64,000 bases of DNA from Burkholderia contaminans (GCF_029633825.1 NZ_CP090640.1:558001-622000); one strand, 5' to 3'; shown: positions 46,454 to 59,266, counted from the first letter of the stretch. Notes: generated by a model from the letters alone, not told the origin. A program made the numbers and translations.

Positions 46454-46485
46454 AGCCGCTTTACTCAACGGAAGGAATCCAGGTC

Positions 46486-46785
46486 GTGAAAGTTCGTCAG
46501 TTCATTGGCACCGCGCTCGTTCTGGCGCTGATCAGCCCGATCGCGCACGCGGACATGTCGGAAGTGAAGCAGGACATCAAGCGAGATTCGAAGGAAGCCG
46601 CGCACAAGACCGGCGAGGCGGCCCGCAGCTTCGGCCACGCGACCGCGAGCGCCGCGAAGGCGGTCGGACACGGCGTTGCACACGTGTCGCGCGAAGGCTG
46701 GGACGCCACCAAGCGCACGACGAAGCGGATCTTCCACAAGAACGACTCGGGCGAGTCGGGTGGAAAGAGCGAAAAGAGCGATTGA
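46486..46785 (+). CDS. Small exported basic protein, unknown function
   Basis: 99 residues with GTG start and GGAAGGA upstream. A clear signal peptide (KVRQFIGTALVLALISPIAHA, cleavage near 22) precedes a Lys/Ala/Ser-rich mature part (DIKRDSKEAAHKTGEAARSFG... GKSEKSD), probably helical. It lies 32 bases after the dehydratase and may be the last gene of the operon. Not recognised as any family. Confidence 0.65.
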   Translation: MKVRQFIGTALVLALISPIAHADMSEVKQDIKRDSKEAAHKTGEAARSFGHATASAAKAVGHGVAHVSREGWDATKRTTKRIFHKNDSGESGGKSEKSD

Positions 46786-46838
46786 CCACGGGCATCGCGC
46801 GCATCGCCGGCAGCGTGCGCGCGACGCGTGACCGCTCG

Positions 46839-47078
46839 TCAAGCGTGCCGCGTCACTGCCGCAATGCCGCCGTCAACGCGCGCCGCGCAGGCGGCGTGCC
46901 GGCTGGCCCGCACGCGCGCGAAGCACTTGCCGTACGCGACGAGCCAGCAATCGCGATGGTCGAAGTTCCGCAGCAGCCGCGCGCGGCGCCGCTCGAGCCA
47001 GCAGAGCGAGACTGCCATCGTCAGCGCGACGGCCAGCGCCGTGCCGCCGATTGCGAGTCCCATCCAGGTATCGCCCAT
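46839..47078 (-). CDS. Small single-span membrane protein, unknown function
   Basis: 79 residues starting MGDTWMGLAIGGTALAVAL, with GGAGAAGGC just ahead of the ATG. One membrane segment (about 5-28) is followed by a positively charged stretch (WLERRRARLLRNFDHRDCW) and several cysteines. Codon third positions are G/C as in true genes. Converges toward the exported-protein gene and lies downstream of phaB. No family recognised. Confidence 0.5.
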   Translation of the reverse strand: MGDTWMGLAIGGTALAVALTMAVSLCWLERRRARLLRNFDHRDCWLVAYGKCFARVRASRHAACAARVDGGIAAVTRHA

Positions 47079-47192
47079 GCCTTCTCCGGAATGCGAAGCC
47101 GAAGCGGCGCCTGCCGCCGCCCCGGCACTGGATAGTGCAGAACATGGCCCGGCAGGTGCGCGCACGCCGCCGGCGCGCCGGGCCGCCACGCG

Positions 47193-47936
47193 TCAATGCA
47201 TGTGCTGGCCACCGTTGATCGCGATATTGGAGCCCGTCACGAAGCCGGCCTCCTCCGAGCACAGGTAAGCCACCAGCGCCGCGACTTCCTCGGGCTTGCC
47301 GAGCCGGCCCGCCGGAATCTGCGGGAGGATCTTCGAGTCGAGGATGTCCTGCGGGATCGCCGTGACCATCTTCGTCGCGAGGTAGCCCGGCGACACCGTG
47401 TTCACCGTCACGCCCTTGCGCGCGATCTCGAGCGCGAGCGATTTCGTGAAGCCGTGCATGCCTGCCTTCGCGGCCGCGTAGTTGGTCTGACCGACCGAAC
47501 CCTTCGAGCCGTTCACCGACGAGATGTTGACGATGCGGCCCCAGCCGCGCTCGACCATGCCTTCGCAGACCGGCTTCGTCATGTTGAACACGGAATCGAG
47601 GTTGGTGCGGATCACCGCGTCCCAGTTGACCTTGTCGAGCTTGCGCAGCGTCATGTCGCGCGTGATGCCCGCGTTGTTCACGAGAATGTCGACCGGGCCG
47701 ACGTCCCGCACGATCTTCTCGATGCATTGCTGGCACGAATCGTGATCGGCCACGTCCACCGGGTACGCGTGGAACGCGCGGCCGGCCGCGTGCATCTCGG
47801 TCAGCCAGCGGTCCGCACCGGTGTTGTTCGGCGAATACGTGACGACTACCCGGTGGCCCGCGTCGTTCAACCTGATGCTGACCGCTTCGCCGAGGCCGCC
47901 CATTCCACCAGTCACTACTGCAATTCGCTTAGTCAT
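47193..47936 (-). CDS. phaB: PhaB/PhbB, acetoacetyl-CoA reductase
   Basis: 247 residues, NADPH-dependent short-chain dehydrogenase: TGGMGGLGEAV, NNAGITRDMTLRKLDKVNWDAV and the Ser/Tyr/Lys block NISSVNGSKGSVGQTNYAAAKAGM, all highly typical of PhaB. It reduces acetoacetyl-CoA to (R)-3-hydroxybutyryl-CoA for polyhydroxyalkanoate. Start at MTKRIAVVTG; an upstream in-frame extension is unsupported. phaA ends 219 bases upstream. Confidence 0.95.
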   Translation of the reverse strand: MTKRIAVVTGGMGGLGEAVSIRLNDAGHRVVVTYSPNNTGADRWLTEMHAAGRAFHAYPVDVADHDSCQQCIEKIVRDVGPVDILVNNAGITRDMTLRKLDKVNWDAVIRTNLDSVFNMTKPVCEGMVERGWGRIVNISSVNGSKGSVGQTNYAAAKAGMHGFTKSLALEIARKGVTVNTVSPGYLATKMVTAIPQDILDSKILPQIPAGRLGKPEEVAALVAYLCSEEAGFVTGSNIAINGGQHMH

Positions 47937-48155
47937 CCTATTAATTACCGACAAAAAAGTAATCGATCAAGGCGGGAGCGGCGGCGTCGCTCAGGTTGCC
48001 GCCCCACCGCTTCGATGCGCAGCCGCCCGCGTCTCGGGCGCGGCACGCACCGGCACCTCGCGCTTGTTGTTGACTGCTTGTCGTGCGCGAAAACCGCTTC
48101 GCCCGCGAGCGTACGCCGGCGGGCGCCGCTCGCGGAACGAGCCGTCAGACCCGGC

Positions 48156-49337
48156 TCACGCGCGCTCGACCGCGAGCGCGACACCCATCCCGCCGCCGAT
48201 GCACAGCGACGCCAGCCCGCGCTTCGCGTCTCGCTTGGCCATCTCGTGCAGCAGCGTCACCAGGATCCGGCAGCCCGACGCGCCGATCGGGTGCCCGATC
48301 GCGATCGCCCCGCCGTTCACGTTCACCTTCGACGTGTCCCAGCCCATCTGCTTGTGCACCGCCAGCGCCTGCGCCGCGAACGCCTCGTTGATTTCCATCA
48401 GGTCCAGGTCGCCCGGCGTCCAGCCCGCCCGCTCCAGCGCACGGCGCGAGGCCGGCACCGGGCCCACGCCCATCACGCTCGGATCCACGCCCGCGTTCGC
48501 GTACGCCTTGATCCGCGCCAGCGGCGTCAGGCCCAATGCCGCCGCCTTCTGCGCCGACATCACCAGCACCGCCGCCGCACCGTCGTTCAGCCCCGACGCG
48601 TTCGCCGCCGTCACCGAGCCGTCCTTGGAGAACGCCGGCTTCAGCCCGGCCAGCGATTCCGCCGTCACGCCGTGACGCACGAATTCATCGGTGGCGAACT
48701 GCAGCGGCTCGCCCTTGCGTTGCGGAATCGCCACCGGCACGATTTCGTCGTCGAAGCGGCCGGCCTTCTGCGCGGCTTCCGCCTTGTTCTGCGACAGCGC
48801 CGCGAATGCGTCCTGCTCTTCGCGCGTGATCCCGTATTCCTTCGCGACGTTCTCCGCCGTGATGCCCATGTGGTACTGGTTGTACACGTCCCACAGGCCG
48901 TCGACGATCATCGTGTCGACCAGCTTCGCGTCGCCCATCCGGAACCCGTCGCGCGAGCCCGGCAGCACGTGCGGCGACGCGCTCATGTTCTCCTGCCCGC
49001 CCGCGATCACGATCTCGGCATCGCCCGCGACGATCGCGTTCGCCGCCAGCATCACGGCCTTCAGGCCCGAGCCGCACACCTTGTTGATCGTCATCCCCGG
49101 CACGGCATTCGGCAGCCCGGCCTTGATCAGCGCCTGCCGTGCCGGGTTCTGCCCGGAACCGGCCGTCAGCACCTGGCCCATGATCACTTCGCTGACCTGC
49201 TCGGGCTTCACGCCCGCACGCTCCAGCACCGCGCGAATCACCGTCGCGCCCAGCTCGGGCGCCGCAATCTTCGCAAGCGAACCGCCGAATTTGCCGACCG
49301 CGGTCCGCGCGGCCGATACGATCACTACGTCCGTCAT
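48156..49337 (-). CDS. phaA: PhaA/PhbA, acetyl-CoA acetyltransferase (beta-ketothiolase)
   Basis: 393 residues, full length. It condenses two acetyl-CoA to acetoacetyl-CoA. Thiolase residues are the acyl cysteine in [11 protein letters not shown], the histidine in [17 protein letters not shown] and the second cysteine in [10 protein letters not shown]-terminus [20 protein letters not shown] is the PhaA consensus, so the ATG at 49337 is used rather than an upstream one. Between phasin and phaB. Confidence 0.96.
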   Translation of the reverse strand: MTDVVIVSAARTAVGKFGGSLAKIAAPELGATVIRAVLERAGVKPEQVSEVIMGQVLTAGSGQNPARQALIKAGLPNAVPGMTINKVCGSGLKAVMLAANAIVAGDAEIVIAGGQENMSASPHVLPGSRDGFRMGDAKLVDTMIVDGLWDVYNQYHMGITAENVAKEYGITREEQDAFAALSQNKAEAAQKAGRFDDEIVPVAIPQRKGEPLQFATDEFVRHGVTAESLAGLKPAFSKDGSVTAANASGLNDGAAAVLVMSAQKAAALGLTPLARIKAYANAGVDPSVMGVGPVPASRRALERAGWTPGDLDLMEINEAFAAQALAVHKQMGWDTSKVNVNGGAIAIGHPIGASGCRILVTLLHEMAKRDAKRGLASLCIGGGMGVALAVERA

Positions 49338-49630
49338 GTCCAGTTCCTGCATCGAAATCAGTTGGTCGATCTGACGCCGGCGCGTGCCGACCTCGGCTGG
49401 CGATCGCGCATCCCGGGCCATTCGGCTCGATAGCGGTCGCACGCCGCCATACGGCGCGCGCCGTCCGTTCGAACGGGCGGCACACCGGTATGGCTCGCCG
49501 GTTCACCGACGTCTTGCGGCAAACCGGTGGTTCGCCGGACGGCCACGCGGCACACGCGGCGTCCGGCGCCATCCGGCGCCGATCAATCGTGTCGCGACCA
49601 AGCGCGACACGTGCTTGCGTGGCTACGCGA

Positions 49631-50215
49631 TCACGCAGCCGATTCGCGTGCGGCCGCGGTGTCCTTGCGTGCGGCGGCAGCCGTTTGCTTCGCGCCACGC
49701 GTGGCCGTTTCGCTGACCGCATCGAAACCGCTCTGCGCGGCTTCGATCGCCTGGCCCGTCGCAGCACGAACCGAGTCGGCCGCGGCAGTCGCCGCCGACA
49801 GCGCCGAGTTCAGCGCGGCCACCACTGGTGCCGAGCCGGCCGGCGCATGCTTCGACAGCTCGCCGAGCACTTCCTTCAGGCGCTTGTCGTTCTGTTCGTA
49901 TTGCGCTTGCGCGACCTTCGCCCATTCGGACTGCGTCGACACGGCGATGTCGAACAGATGGCGGCCGTACGACACGGCCTTGCCGGCCGCTTCCTGCGGT
50001 GCGGCGACCTGCTGCGCGAAACCCGCGGCCGGGTTGCTGCTGTTGAATGCGTTCTTCAGCTTGTCCTCGTATTCCTCGAGCGCCGTCCGGGCCGCTTGCA
50101 GGTTGAGTTCGACGACAGCCTCGAAACCTTGGATCGCCGGACGGGCGATCGCAAACCACGCGGCGATACCGGATTGATATTCGGCGTTGAGTTTTTCGGG
50201 GGCAAATACGGACAT
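49631..50215 (-). CDS. phaP: Phasin (PHA granule-associated protein)
   Basis: 194 residues starting MSVFAPEKLNAEYQSGIAAWF. The phasin-2 domain (about 10-115, with FEAVVELNLQAARTALEEYED and SYGRHLFDIAVSTQSEWAKVAQAQYEQ) is helical and amphipathic and coats PHA granules; the C-terminal part is Ala-rich. AGGAGCG lies ahead of the ATG. Upstream is the A+T-rich gap. Confidence 0.9.
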   Translation of the reverse strand: MSVFAPEKLNAEYQSGIAAWFAIARPAIQGFEAVVELNLQAARTALEEYEDKLKNAFNSSNPAAGFAQQVAAPQEAAGKAVSYGRHLFDIAVSTQSEWAKVAQAQYEQNDKRLKEVLGELSKHAPAGSAPVVAALNSALSAATAAADSVRAATGQAIEAAQSGFDAVSETATRGAKQTAAAARKDTAAARESAA

Positions 50216-50347
50216 CGGGCACGCTCCTGTTAGCAATGCGAGAGACGACGTAAAGAAAATTGGAAGCCGGATCGACAGCGGGCTTCCTTATTGGCAACCC
50301 GTCACTTATTTGAGTGCGGGAAGTTGAAGGAACCCATTCTAGATCGA

Positions 50348-50362
50348 TTAATTGTCAATTAA
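50348..50362. promoter_or_regulatory. A+T-rich perfect palindrome upstream of phasin
   Basis: TTAATTG-T-CAATTAA, a 7-bp inverted repeat, about 130 bases upstream of the phasin ATG. The minus strand reads TTGACAATTAAT here, a consensus-like -35 element, although no well-placed -10 follows. Could bind a regulator of phasin. Confidence 0.4.
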
Positions 50363-50499
50363 ATGGCATTAATACTAGGTGTAAACCCTTATTTTGATTC
50401 GAAGTGACCGCTGGAACCCGTGATGCGCCGACATCGCAGACGAGGCCGCGCGTCACTCTGTCCCGCAATGCATTTTACCTTTTTACAGGATAGCGGATC

Positions 50500-50652
50500 A
50501 TGACGTCGCGCAACATTTACCAATTCATTATTCCGTTTATTAGAAAACCGGGGCACATTGAAAATGGAGCGGTCGCTTATGTAATCGTTTTTTCTGGATT
50601 TATTATGAAATCGTTTTCGGGATTATTAATCTCAAAATCAATGATCGGATGA
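50500..50652 (+). CDS. Candidate small hydrophobic peptide in an A+T-rich island
   Basis: Fifty codons from ATG at 50500 to TGA at 50652, with AGGA 9 bases upstream. Sequence begins MTSRNIYQFIIPFIRKPG and contains the hydrophobic run AVAYVIVFSGFIM. Codons are A+T-rich (ATT, TTA, AAA, AGA), unlike all neighbours, so either foreign DNA or chance. No family recognised. Confidence 0.3.
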   Translation: MTSRNIYQFIIPFIRKPGHIENGAVAYVIVFSGFIMKSFSGLLISKSMIG

Positions 50653-50672
50653 ATTGCTGGTCGTGATGAAAA

Positions 50673-50693
50673 ACGGCCGCGTGAAGCGGCCGT
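50673..50693 (-). terminator. Rho-independent terminator after parA
   Basis: ACGGCCGC-TTCAC-GCGGCCGT then TTTTC on the minus strand; 8-bp stem, 24 bases downstream of the parA stop. Confidence 0.85.
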
Positions 50694-50716
50694 GTCTCCA
50701 TCAGGCTGGCGCGAGA

Positions 50717-51481
50717 TCAGCCGGCCAGTTCGCGATGCAGCGCGAGAAACTCCTGCGCAAGCTTGTGCCCGGGTTCCAGATGGATCACCGGCTTGGACTG
50801 CTGATGCGACTCGCGGATCTTCACCGACGCCGACAACCTCGACGCGAGCACCGGCAGCCCTTCCTCGACGAGTTCGTCGACCAGCCGCTGCGGCAGGCTC
50901 GCCCGCGGCTGGAACTGGTTGATGACGATCCCTTCCACCTCGAGCGCCGCGTTGTGGTCCTGCTGGATTTCCTTCACGTTCTCGAGCAGCGTGTACAACG
51001 CACGGCGCGAAAAATCATCGCAGTCGAACGGGATCAGGCAGCGCTCGACCGCGATCAGCGCCGAGCGCGTATAGAAATTCAGCGCGGGCGGCGTGTCGAT
51101 GTACACGGCGTCGTAGGTATCGAGCTCGTTCAGCGCGTCGCGCAGCTTGTAGATCTTGTAGCGCGACTCGAGCTTGCCGTGCAGCGTGTCGAGCTCCGGA
51201 TGCGCGGGCATCACGTCGAGCCCTTCGAACGGGGTCGGATGAATGAACGAGGCGACGTCGACCGGACGGAAGTTGAAGGTCAGCGCGGTTTCGAAGAAAT
51301 CGGCGACACCGGGCTGCGCGTCGGCTGCGGCGTCGCCGAGCAGATAGCGCGTGGAGTTCGCCTGCGCATCGAGATCGATGACGAGCGTACGCAGCCCTTC
51401 GCTCGCGCTGATCGCCGCCAGGTTGCAGACGATCGTCGATTTGCCCACGCCGCCCTTCTGGTTGAATACGACCCGCCGCAT
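50717..51481 (-). CDS. ParA-family ATPase (orphan)
   Basis: 254 residues. Deviant Walker A NQKGGVGKST, Walker A' VIDLDAQANST, and Walker B region YIDTPPALNFYTRSAL identify a ParA/MinD-type ATPase. Such proteins position DNA, plasmids or protein clusters. There is no parB or parS-like site nearby, so it is an orphan. Start at MRRVVFNQKGG; the upstream frame extends into the glycosylase gene and is rejected. It ends in a terminator. Confidence 0.9.
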   Translation of the reverse strand: MRRVVFNQKGGVGKSTIVCNLAAISASEGLRTLVIDLDAQANSTRYLLGDAAADAQPGVADFFETALTFNFRPVDVASFIHPTPFEGLDVMPAHPELDTLHGKLESRYKIYKLRDALNELDTYDAVYIDTPPALNFYTRSALIAVERCLIPFDCDDFSRRALYTLLENVKEIQQDHNAALEVEGIVINQFQPRASLPQRLVDELVEEGLPVLASRLSASVKIRESHQQSKPVIHLEPGHKLAQEFLALHRELAG

Positions 51482-51582
51482 GGTGTCTCCTCGATCCAAA
51501 CGTCGAAAAGGCAAGCTTAGCCGGTCAATAATGGCGGCCGCGTGACGCAGGTCGAATTGTGCGCATCCCGGCACGGGGTGTA

Positions 51583-52206
51583 TCAGCGGCGCGTCACTGG
51601 CCCTGATACGTAGAGGTTGCCCGGCACGCTCCAGCGCCACGGCAGATGCGTGCCGACACGAATGCCGATGCGCGGCCCGCCTGCCGGATCGGCGGGCGGC
51701 GCGACGCCGTCGTCGACGATCGCGAACCCTTCGTGCGCACCGCTCAGGTCGACACCATCCTGCGCGCCGGTGATCCCCATTGCCTGGGTCAGCCGCGCCG
51801 GCCCCCGGCACAGGTCGCGATCGCGCGTCTGCGGCGGCCGTGCCGCACGCATCTGCTCGAGCCCGTGCAGCGGCTCGAGCGCGCGAATCAGCACGCCCGT
51901 TCCCGCGCCATCCGGGCCGCACACGCAGTTGCAGCACCAGTGCATGCCATAGGTGAAATAGACATACAGGTGCCCGGGCGGCCCGAACATCGTCGCATTG
52001 CGCGGCGTCTTGCCGCGATAGGTATGCGCGGCCGGGTCGATCGCACCGGCATAGGCCTCCACTTCGACGATCCGCCCGGCGCGGCCGTCCGTGGCGGCAA
52101 GGATCTTGTTCAGCAGTTGCGGCGCGACGTCGGTGGCGAGCCGGTTGAAGAATGCGCGGGGCAGCACGGTGCCCGGCCACCGAGGCGCCGTTTCACTGCG
52201 CCGCAT
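51583..52206 (-). CDS. 3-methyladenine DNA glycosylase (AAG/MPG family)
   Basis: 207 residues. AAG-family enzymes remove 3-methyladenine, hypoxanthine and other alkylated purines. The catalytic block is GRIVEVEAYAGAIDPAAHTYRGKTPRNATMF; HLYVYFTYGMHWCCNCV and LCRGPARLTQAMGI are also diagnostic. Overlaps the uracil glycosylase gene upstream by 14 bases, so co-expressed. Confidence 0.93.
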   Translation of the reverse strand: MRRSETAPRWPGTVLPRAFFNRLATDVAPQLLNKILAATDGRAGRIVEVEAYAGAIDPAAHTYRGKTPRNATMFGPPGHLYVYFTYGMHWCCNCVCGPDGAGTGVLIRALEPLHGLEQMRAARPPQTRDRDLCRGPARLTQAMGITGAQDGVDLSGAHEGFAIVDDGVAPPADPAGGPRIGIRVGTHLPWRWSVPGNLYVSGPVTRR

Positions 52207-52741
52207 CCTGCCGCTCCGGTTGAAGACCGGAAACGGCCTTCGCCTGCAGACGAAGCTGACGGTATGCGTCGACCAGCTCGTCGAGACTGAACGCGAGGTT
52301 CCGCCCGCTCGGATTGGGCAGCACCCAGACGCTTGCCCCCTGCATGCGGGCCGGTTGCAGCCCCCACTCGATTTCTCGCTGACGGGAAAGCGCCGAGTAC
52401 GCCGCCTTGCCGAGAAAGGCGACGAAGCGCGGCGCGTAGCACGCCAGCTTTTGGTCGAACTCCTCGGCCGCGGCAGTGAATTCCGCGCGCGAAAGCTGAT
52501 CGGCGCTCGCGGTCGGCCGCTTCACCACCGCGGTCAGGCCGCAGCCATATTGAAGAATCGCGCGATCGTCCTGCGGCGGGATTTCCACCGGCGTGAAGCC
52601 CGCGAGATGGATCACGCGCCAGAAACGGTTGCTTCTCCCTGCGAAGTGATGCCCGGTCGCGGCCGCGGTCAGGCCTGGATTGATCCCGCAAAACAGCACG
52701 TCGAGATGCGGAGCGATGAGGTCGGGAAGTTCGTCAGCCAC
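52193..52741 (-). CDS. mug: Mismatch-specific uracil-DNA glycosylase (MUG/TDG family), GTG start
   Basis: 182 residues. Motif A is FCGINPGL, and motif B WVLPNPSGRN. MUG removes uracil, thymine or ethenocytosine opposite guanine. The GTG at 52741 (VADELPDLIAPHLDVLF) with GAGG upstream is preferred; a longer frame to 52807 has no support. Overlaps the AAG gene by 14 bases. Confidence 0.9.
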   Translation of the reverse strand: MADELPDLIAPHLDVLFCGINPGLTAAATGHHFAGRSNRFWRVIHLAGFTPVEIPPQDDRAILQYGCGLTAVVKRPTASADQLSRAEFTAAAEEFDQKLACYAPRFVAFLGKAAYSALSRQREIEWGLQPARMQGASVWVLPNPSGRNLAFSLDELVDAYRQLRLQAKAVSGLQPERQDAAQ

Positions 52742-52861
52742 GGTTTGCCTCGCGCGCAAGGAACATCGACGCACACGAAACAAGGCCCGAAGGCCCGGGC
52801 CAAGCAACTGGCTTGACTCGGACGTTCGGGCCCATCGTGATGCGGGATGCGGGCTTGCCGA

Positions 52862-53419
52862 TCAGAACGGAATATCGTCGTCCATCTCGTCGAAGCCGCC
52901 GCCTGCCGGTGCGCTCGGACGGCTTTGCGCGCCGCCGCCTGCACCGCCACGCGCCGCGCCGCCGGCACGACCACCGCCGCCACCGCCACGCTCCATCTGC
53001 TCGCCACGACCGCCGCCACCACCACCACCGTAGCCGCCGCCGTAACCGCCTTCGTCACCGCCGCCACCGCCGCCGCCCGCACCACCGCGGCCGCCGAGCA
53101 TCTGCATCTGGTCCGCGACGATTTCGGTCGAGTAACGATCCTGGCCGTCCTGACCCTGCCACTTGCGCGTGCGGATGCGGCCTTCGATATAGACCGACGA
53201 ACCCTTCTTCAGGTACTCGCTGACGATTTCCGCCAGGCGACCGAAGAACGCGACGCGATGCCACTCGGTCATTTCCTTGAAATCGCCGCTAGCCTTGTCC
53301 TTGTAACGGTCGGTCGTCGCGAGACGGATGTTCGCAACCGCGTCGCCGCTCGGCAGGTAACGGACTTCAGGATCGGCGCCGAGATTGCCGACGAGGATGA
53401 CCTTGTTGACGGATGCCAT
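52862..53419 (-). CDS. ssb: Single-stranded DNA-binding protein
   Basis: 185 residues. OB-fold domain at 1-110 ([46 protein letters not shown]), then a long Gly-rich linker (about 115-170) and the acidic C-terminal tip DEMDDDIPF that recruits partner proteins. Essential in replication and repair. Lies upstream of the mug/AAG pair and 101 bases from the MFS gene. Confidence 0.97.
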   Translation of the reverse strand: MASVNKVILVGNLGADPEVRYLPSGDAVANIRLATTDRYKDKASGDFKEMTEWHRVAFFGRLAEIVSEYLKKGSSVYIEGRIRTRKWQGQDGQDRYSTEIVADQMQMLGGRGGAGGGGGGGDEGGYGGGYGGGGGGGRGEQMERGGGGGGRAGGAARGGAGGGAQSRPSAPAGGGFDEMDDDIPF

Positions 53420-53520
53420 GTGTTTCTCCAGTAAATTCGATGCCGGGCCGCCCGCTCATGCTGTCGGTGCGGCCCGCCGGGCAAGCCGGCGAAAGTCGCC
53501 GGCGCCTGCCCGAAGTAAGT

Positions 53521-54708
53521 TCAGGCCTTGCGCGGCGGCGCTTTCATGCTGGCCGCGATTATAAGCCACGCGGCAACGAGCCCCGAGCACGTATAGAACA
53601 CCGTATTGGCGCCCCCGTGCTTCAGCAGCCAGCCGCCCACGATGCCGCCGAGCGCGAGCCCGATCGACTGCGTGGTGTTGTAAACACCCGTGGCCGCACC
53701 CTTGCGCGAACCGGGCGCAAGCTTCGACACGAGCGACGGCTGCGACGCTTCCAGGATGTTGAAGCCGAGGAAGTAGACGAAAAGAACCGCAGCCACAATC
53801 AGGATGGTATGCGGCGCGCTGCCCAGCAGCAATTGGCCGATCAGGATAGCCAGGATGCCGCCGAGCAGCACCGGCTTCATCTTGCCCCGTTTTTCCGCGG
53901 CGATGATCGCCGGGACCATCATCACGAACGCGAGCCCCATCACCGGCAGGTAGACCTTCCAGTGCGAGGCGACCGGCAGGCCGCCGTCGACGAGCAGGCG
54001 CGGCACGACGAGGAACAGCGCCGTCTGCGTGGCGTGCAGCACCAGCACGCCGAAGTTCAGGCGCAGGAGCTCGGCGTTGTGCAGCACCTCGCCGAACGGC
54101 GCGGGCACGTGCACCGGCTTGGCCGCATCGGGCACGATCCACAGCACGACGCCGATCGCGAGGATCGACAGCACGCCGACGATCGCGAACAGCCCGCTCA
54201 TCCCGACCCAGTGGAACACGATCGGCGCACCGACGATCGCGACCGCGAACGACACGCCGATCGAGCCGCCGACCATCGCCATCGCCTTCGTGCGGTTCTG
54301 CTCGGAGGTCAGGTCGGCGATGAACGCGAGCACCGCGGACGACACCGCGCCCATCCCCTGGATCACGCGGCCGACGATGATCCACGTGATGTCGTGCGCC
54401 GACGCGGCCACGAAGCTGCCGATCGCGAAGATCACGAGGCCCGTGGCGATCACCGGCTTGCGTCCGAACTTGTCGGACGCCCAGCCGTAGAAGATGTAGA
54501 ACAGCGACTGCGTGACGCCGTAGGCCCCGAGCGCGATGCCGACGAGCAGCACGTTGTCGCCGCCCGGGATGGTTTTCGCGTAGACCGAGAACACCGGCAT
54601 GATCATGAACAGGCCGAGCATGCGCAGCGCGAAGATCGCCGCGAGCGACGTGGTCGCGCGCAATTCGGGCGCGGTCATGCGGGAAGACGTGGCAGACGGA
54701 TTGGACAT
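53521..54708 (-). CDS. MFS transporter (YajR/YceL type)
   Basis: 395 residues with 12 membrane segments. Motif A is [16 protein letters not shown] and motif B region [17 protein letters not shown]. Probable proton-coupled exporter of unknown substrate. Its gene sits between ssb and uvrA, diverging from uvrA; similar placement of an MFS gene is seen in Burkholderia relatives from memory. Confidence 0.9.
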   Translation of the reverse strand: MSNPSATSSRMTAPELRATTSLAAIFALRMLGLFMIMPVFSVYAKTIPGGDNVLLVGIALGAYGVTQSLFYIFYGWASDKFGRKPVIATGLVIFAIGSFVAASAHDITWIIVGRVIQGMGAVSSAVLAFIADLTSEQNRTKAMAMVGGSIGVSFAVAIVGAPIVFHWVGMSGLFAIVGVLSILAIGVVLWIVPDAAKPVHVPAPFGEVLHNAELLRLNFGVLVLHATQTALFLVVPRLLVDGGLPVASHWKVYLPVMGLAFVMMVPAIIAAEKRGKMKPVLLGGILAILIGQLLLGSAPHTILIVAAVLFVYFLGFNILEASQPSLVSKLAPGSRKGAATGVYNTTQSIGLALGGIVGGWLLKHGGANTVFYTCSGLVAAWLIIAASMKAPPRKA

Positions 54709-54982
54709 CGGGAATGAATTTCGAATGATCGGAATGTCCGCCCGACACCGGGCGGCGGAAGATCAGGACCAGTGGCCCGGGAGGCTTGGCCGGCAACACG
54801 TCGGGGCAGGATTCAGGCAGCCCGCAGGCCGCCCGGAACCGCGCGGCGCGGCCGCTGCGGCCACTTTTCCCGGCGCAGGCGCCATCTTGCTGCCACCTGC
54901 TGCTAAGGCTGGGGACCCCAAACGACGGCCTCGAAAAGCCGTTATAGTAGCAGGTTTGGTTCCCTCCATTTTCGCCAGGCTC

Positions 54983-57868
<2,886 letters not shown>

Positions 57869-58116
57869 CGCGTCCCGCCTGCCTCCCGCGCGCGGCCGTC
57901 CGGCCGCGCGCCCTTGCGCACCGCCGAACCGGCCCCCCATTCTCGTTTTCCCTCCTGCGTTTACACCATGCGCCAAACGGCCCCGATGCGGACCATAATG
58001 GCGGCTATACTTTACGGTCGTAAGGTTCGCCGTACGCACCAATCCGGTGCGGCGCCGGGCGAACACGGCTCTGCCGCGCATTCCGCGGCATGACACACGA
58101 ACGACAGGAATCCACG

Positions 58117-59202
58117 ATGGAGAAGCAACCAGACTCGTCGCGCGATGCGCAGAATCGCGAACCGCACCTGCGCAGCGTGCGGCTGACGAGCGACTTCAGC
58201 CTGCCGAAGCTGTCGGCACTCGAGATCGGCAGCTATGCGTTCGCGATCCTCGCGATGTGGCTCGTGATCGAACTCAAGCTGCTCGGCGGGTTGCTGGCCG
58301 GCCTGCTGGTCTACCAGCTGATTCACACGATCGCCCCCGTGATCGAGCGCCACACCACGAGCATGCGCGCGCGCTGGGTCGCCGTCGTGCTGCTGTCGAT
58401 CGCGATCGTCGGCGCGTTGACGGGCCTGACGATCGGCATCATCGAACACTTCGAGCGCACGGTGCCGAACCTGCAAAGCCTGCTCGACCAGCTGATGCAG
58501 ATCGTCGAGCAGACCCGCGCCCGCACGCCGGCCTGGATCGCGAACCTGCTGCCCGTCGACGTCGAGCAGATGAAGACGAAGGCTGCCGTGCTGATGCACT
58601 CGCACATGGACCAGCTCCAGCAAAGCGGCAAGAGCGTCGCGCGCGGCTTCGGCCACGTGCTGTTCGGGATGATCATCGGCGCGATGATCGCGATCGGCGT
58701 CGAACACGGCAAGGTGCGTCGTCCGCTGTCCACCGCGCTCGTCACGCGCGTGTCGCGCTTCGCCGACGCTTTCCGCCGGATCGTGTTCGCGCAGATCAAG
58801 ATCTCGGCGATCAACGCGACGTTCACCGGCATCTACCTGCTCGTCGCGCTGCCGATCTTCCACCAGCGGCTGCCGCTGTCGAAAACGCTCGTGCTCGTCA
58901 CGTTCATCGTCGGCCTGCTGCCCGTGATCGGCAACCTGATCTCGAACACGCTGATCGTCGCCGTGTCGCTGTCGGTCAGCATGGGCACCGCGATCGCGTC
59001 GCTGGCGTTCCTCGTGATCATCCACAAGCTCGAATACTTCCTGAACGCGAAGATCATCGGCGGCCAGATCGAGTCGCGCGCCTGGGAGCTGCTGCTCGCG
59101 ATGCTGATCATGGAGGCCGCGTTCGGGCTGCCGGGCGTGATCGCCGCGCCGATCTTCTACGCGTACGTGAAACGCGAGCTGTACCTGCTGCGGCTGATCT
59201 GA
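58117..59202 (+). CDS. PerM/AI-2E family transporter
   Basis: 361 residues with about 7-8 membrane segments. Family blocks include VGLLPVIGNLISNTLIV and FGLPGVIAAPIFYAYVKREL. Members are putative permeases or Na+/H+ antiporter-like. An ATG at 58117 (MEKQPDSSRD, AGGAA upstream) is chosen over 58090. A TATACT at 58006-58011 may be its -10. It ends in a bidirectional terminator. Confidence 0.88.
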   Translation: MEKQPDSSRDAQNREPHLRSVRLTSDFSLPKLSALEIGSYAFAILAMWLVIELKLLGGLLAGLLVYQLIHTIAPVIERHTTSMRARWVAVVLLSIAIVGALTGLTIGIIEHFERTVPNLQSLLDQLMQIVEQTRARTPAWIANLLPVDVEQMKTKAAVLMHSHMDQLQQSGKSVARGFGHVLFGMIIGAMIAIGVEHGKVRRPLSTALVTRVSRFADAFRRIVFAQIKISAINATFTGIYLLVALPIFHQRLPLSKTLVLVTFIVGLLPVIGNLISNTLIVAVSLSVSMGTAIASLAFLVIIHKLEYFLNAKIIGGQIESRAWELLLAMLIMEAAFGLPGVIAAPIFYAYVKRELYLLRLI

Positions 59203-59230
59203 AGCAGCCCGGCCGCCAGCGCAGCGATAA

Positions 59231-59266
59231 AAAAACGCCGCGCCCCGAGAAGGGCGCGGCGTTTTT
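59231..59266. terminator. Bidirectional terminator between perM-like gene and purU
   Basis: Perfect 15-bp stem AAAAACGCCGCGCCC/GGGCGCGGCGTTTTT with a 6-base loop (CGAGAA), A- and T-rich on the outside on both strands. Confidence 0.9.

Noticed and set aside
54709..54982. LexA (SOS) box in the uvrA/MFS intergenic region
   Set aside because: Looked for CTGT-N8-ACAG ahead of uvrA; none found.
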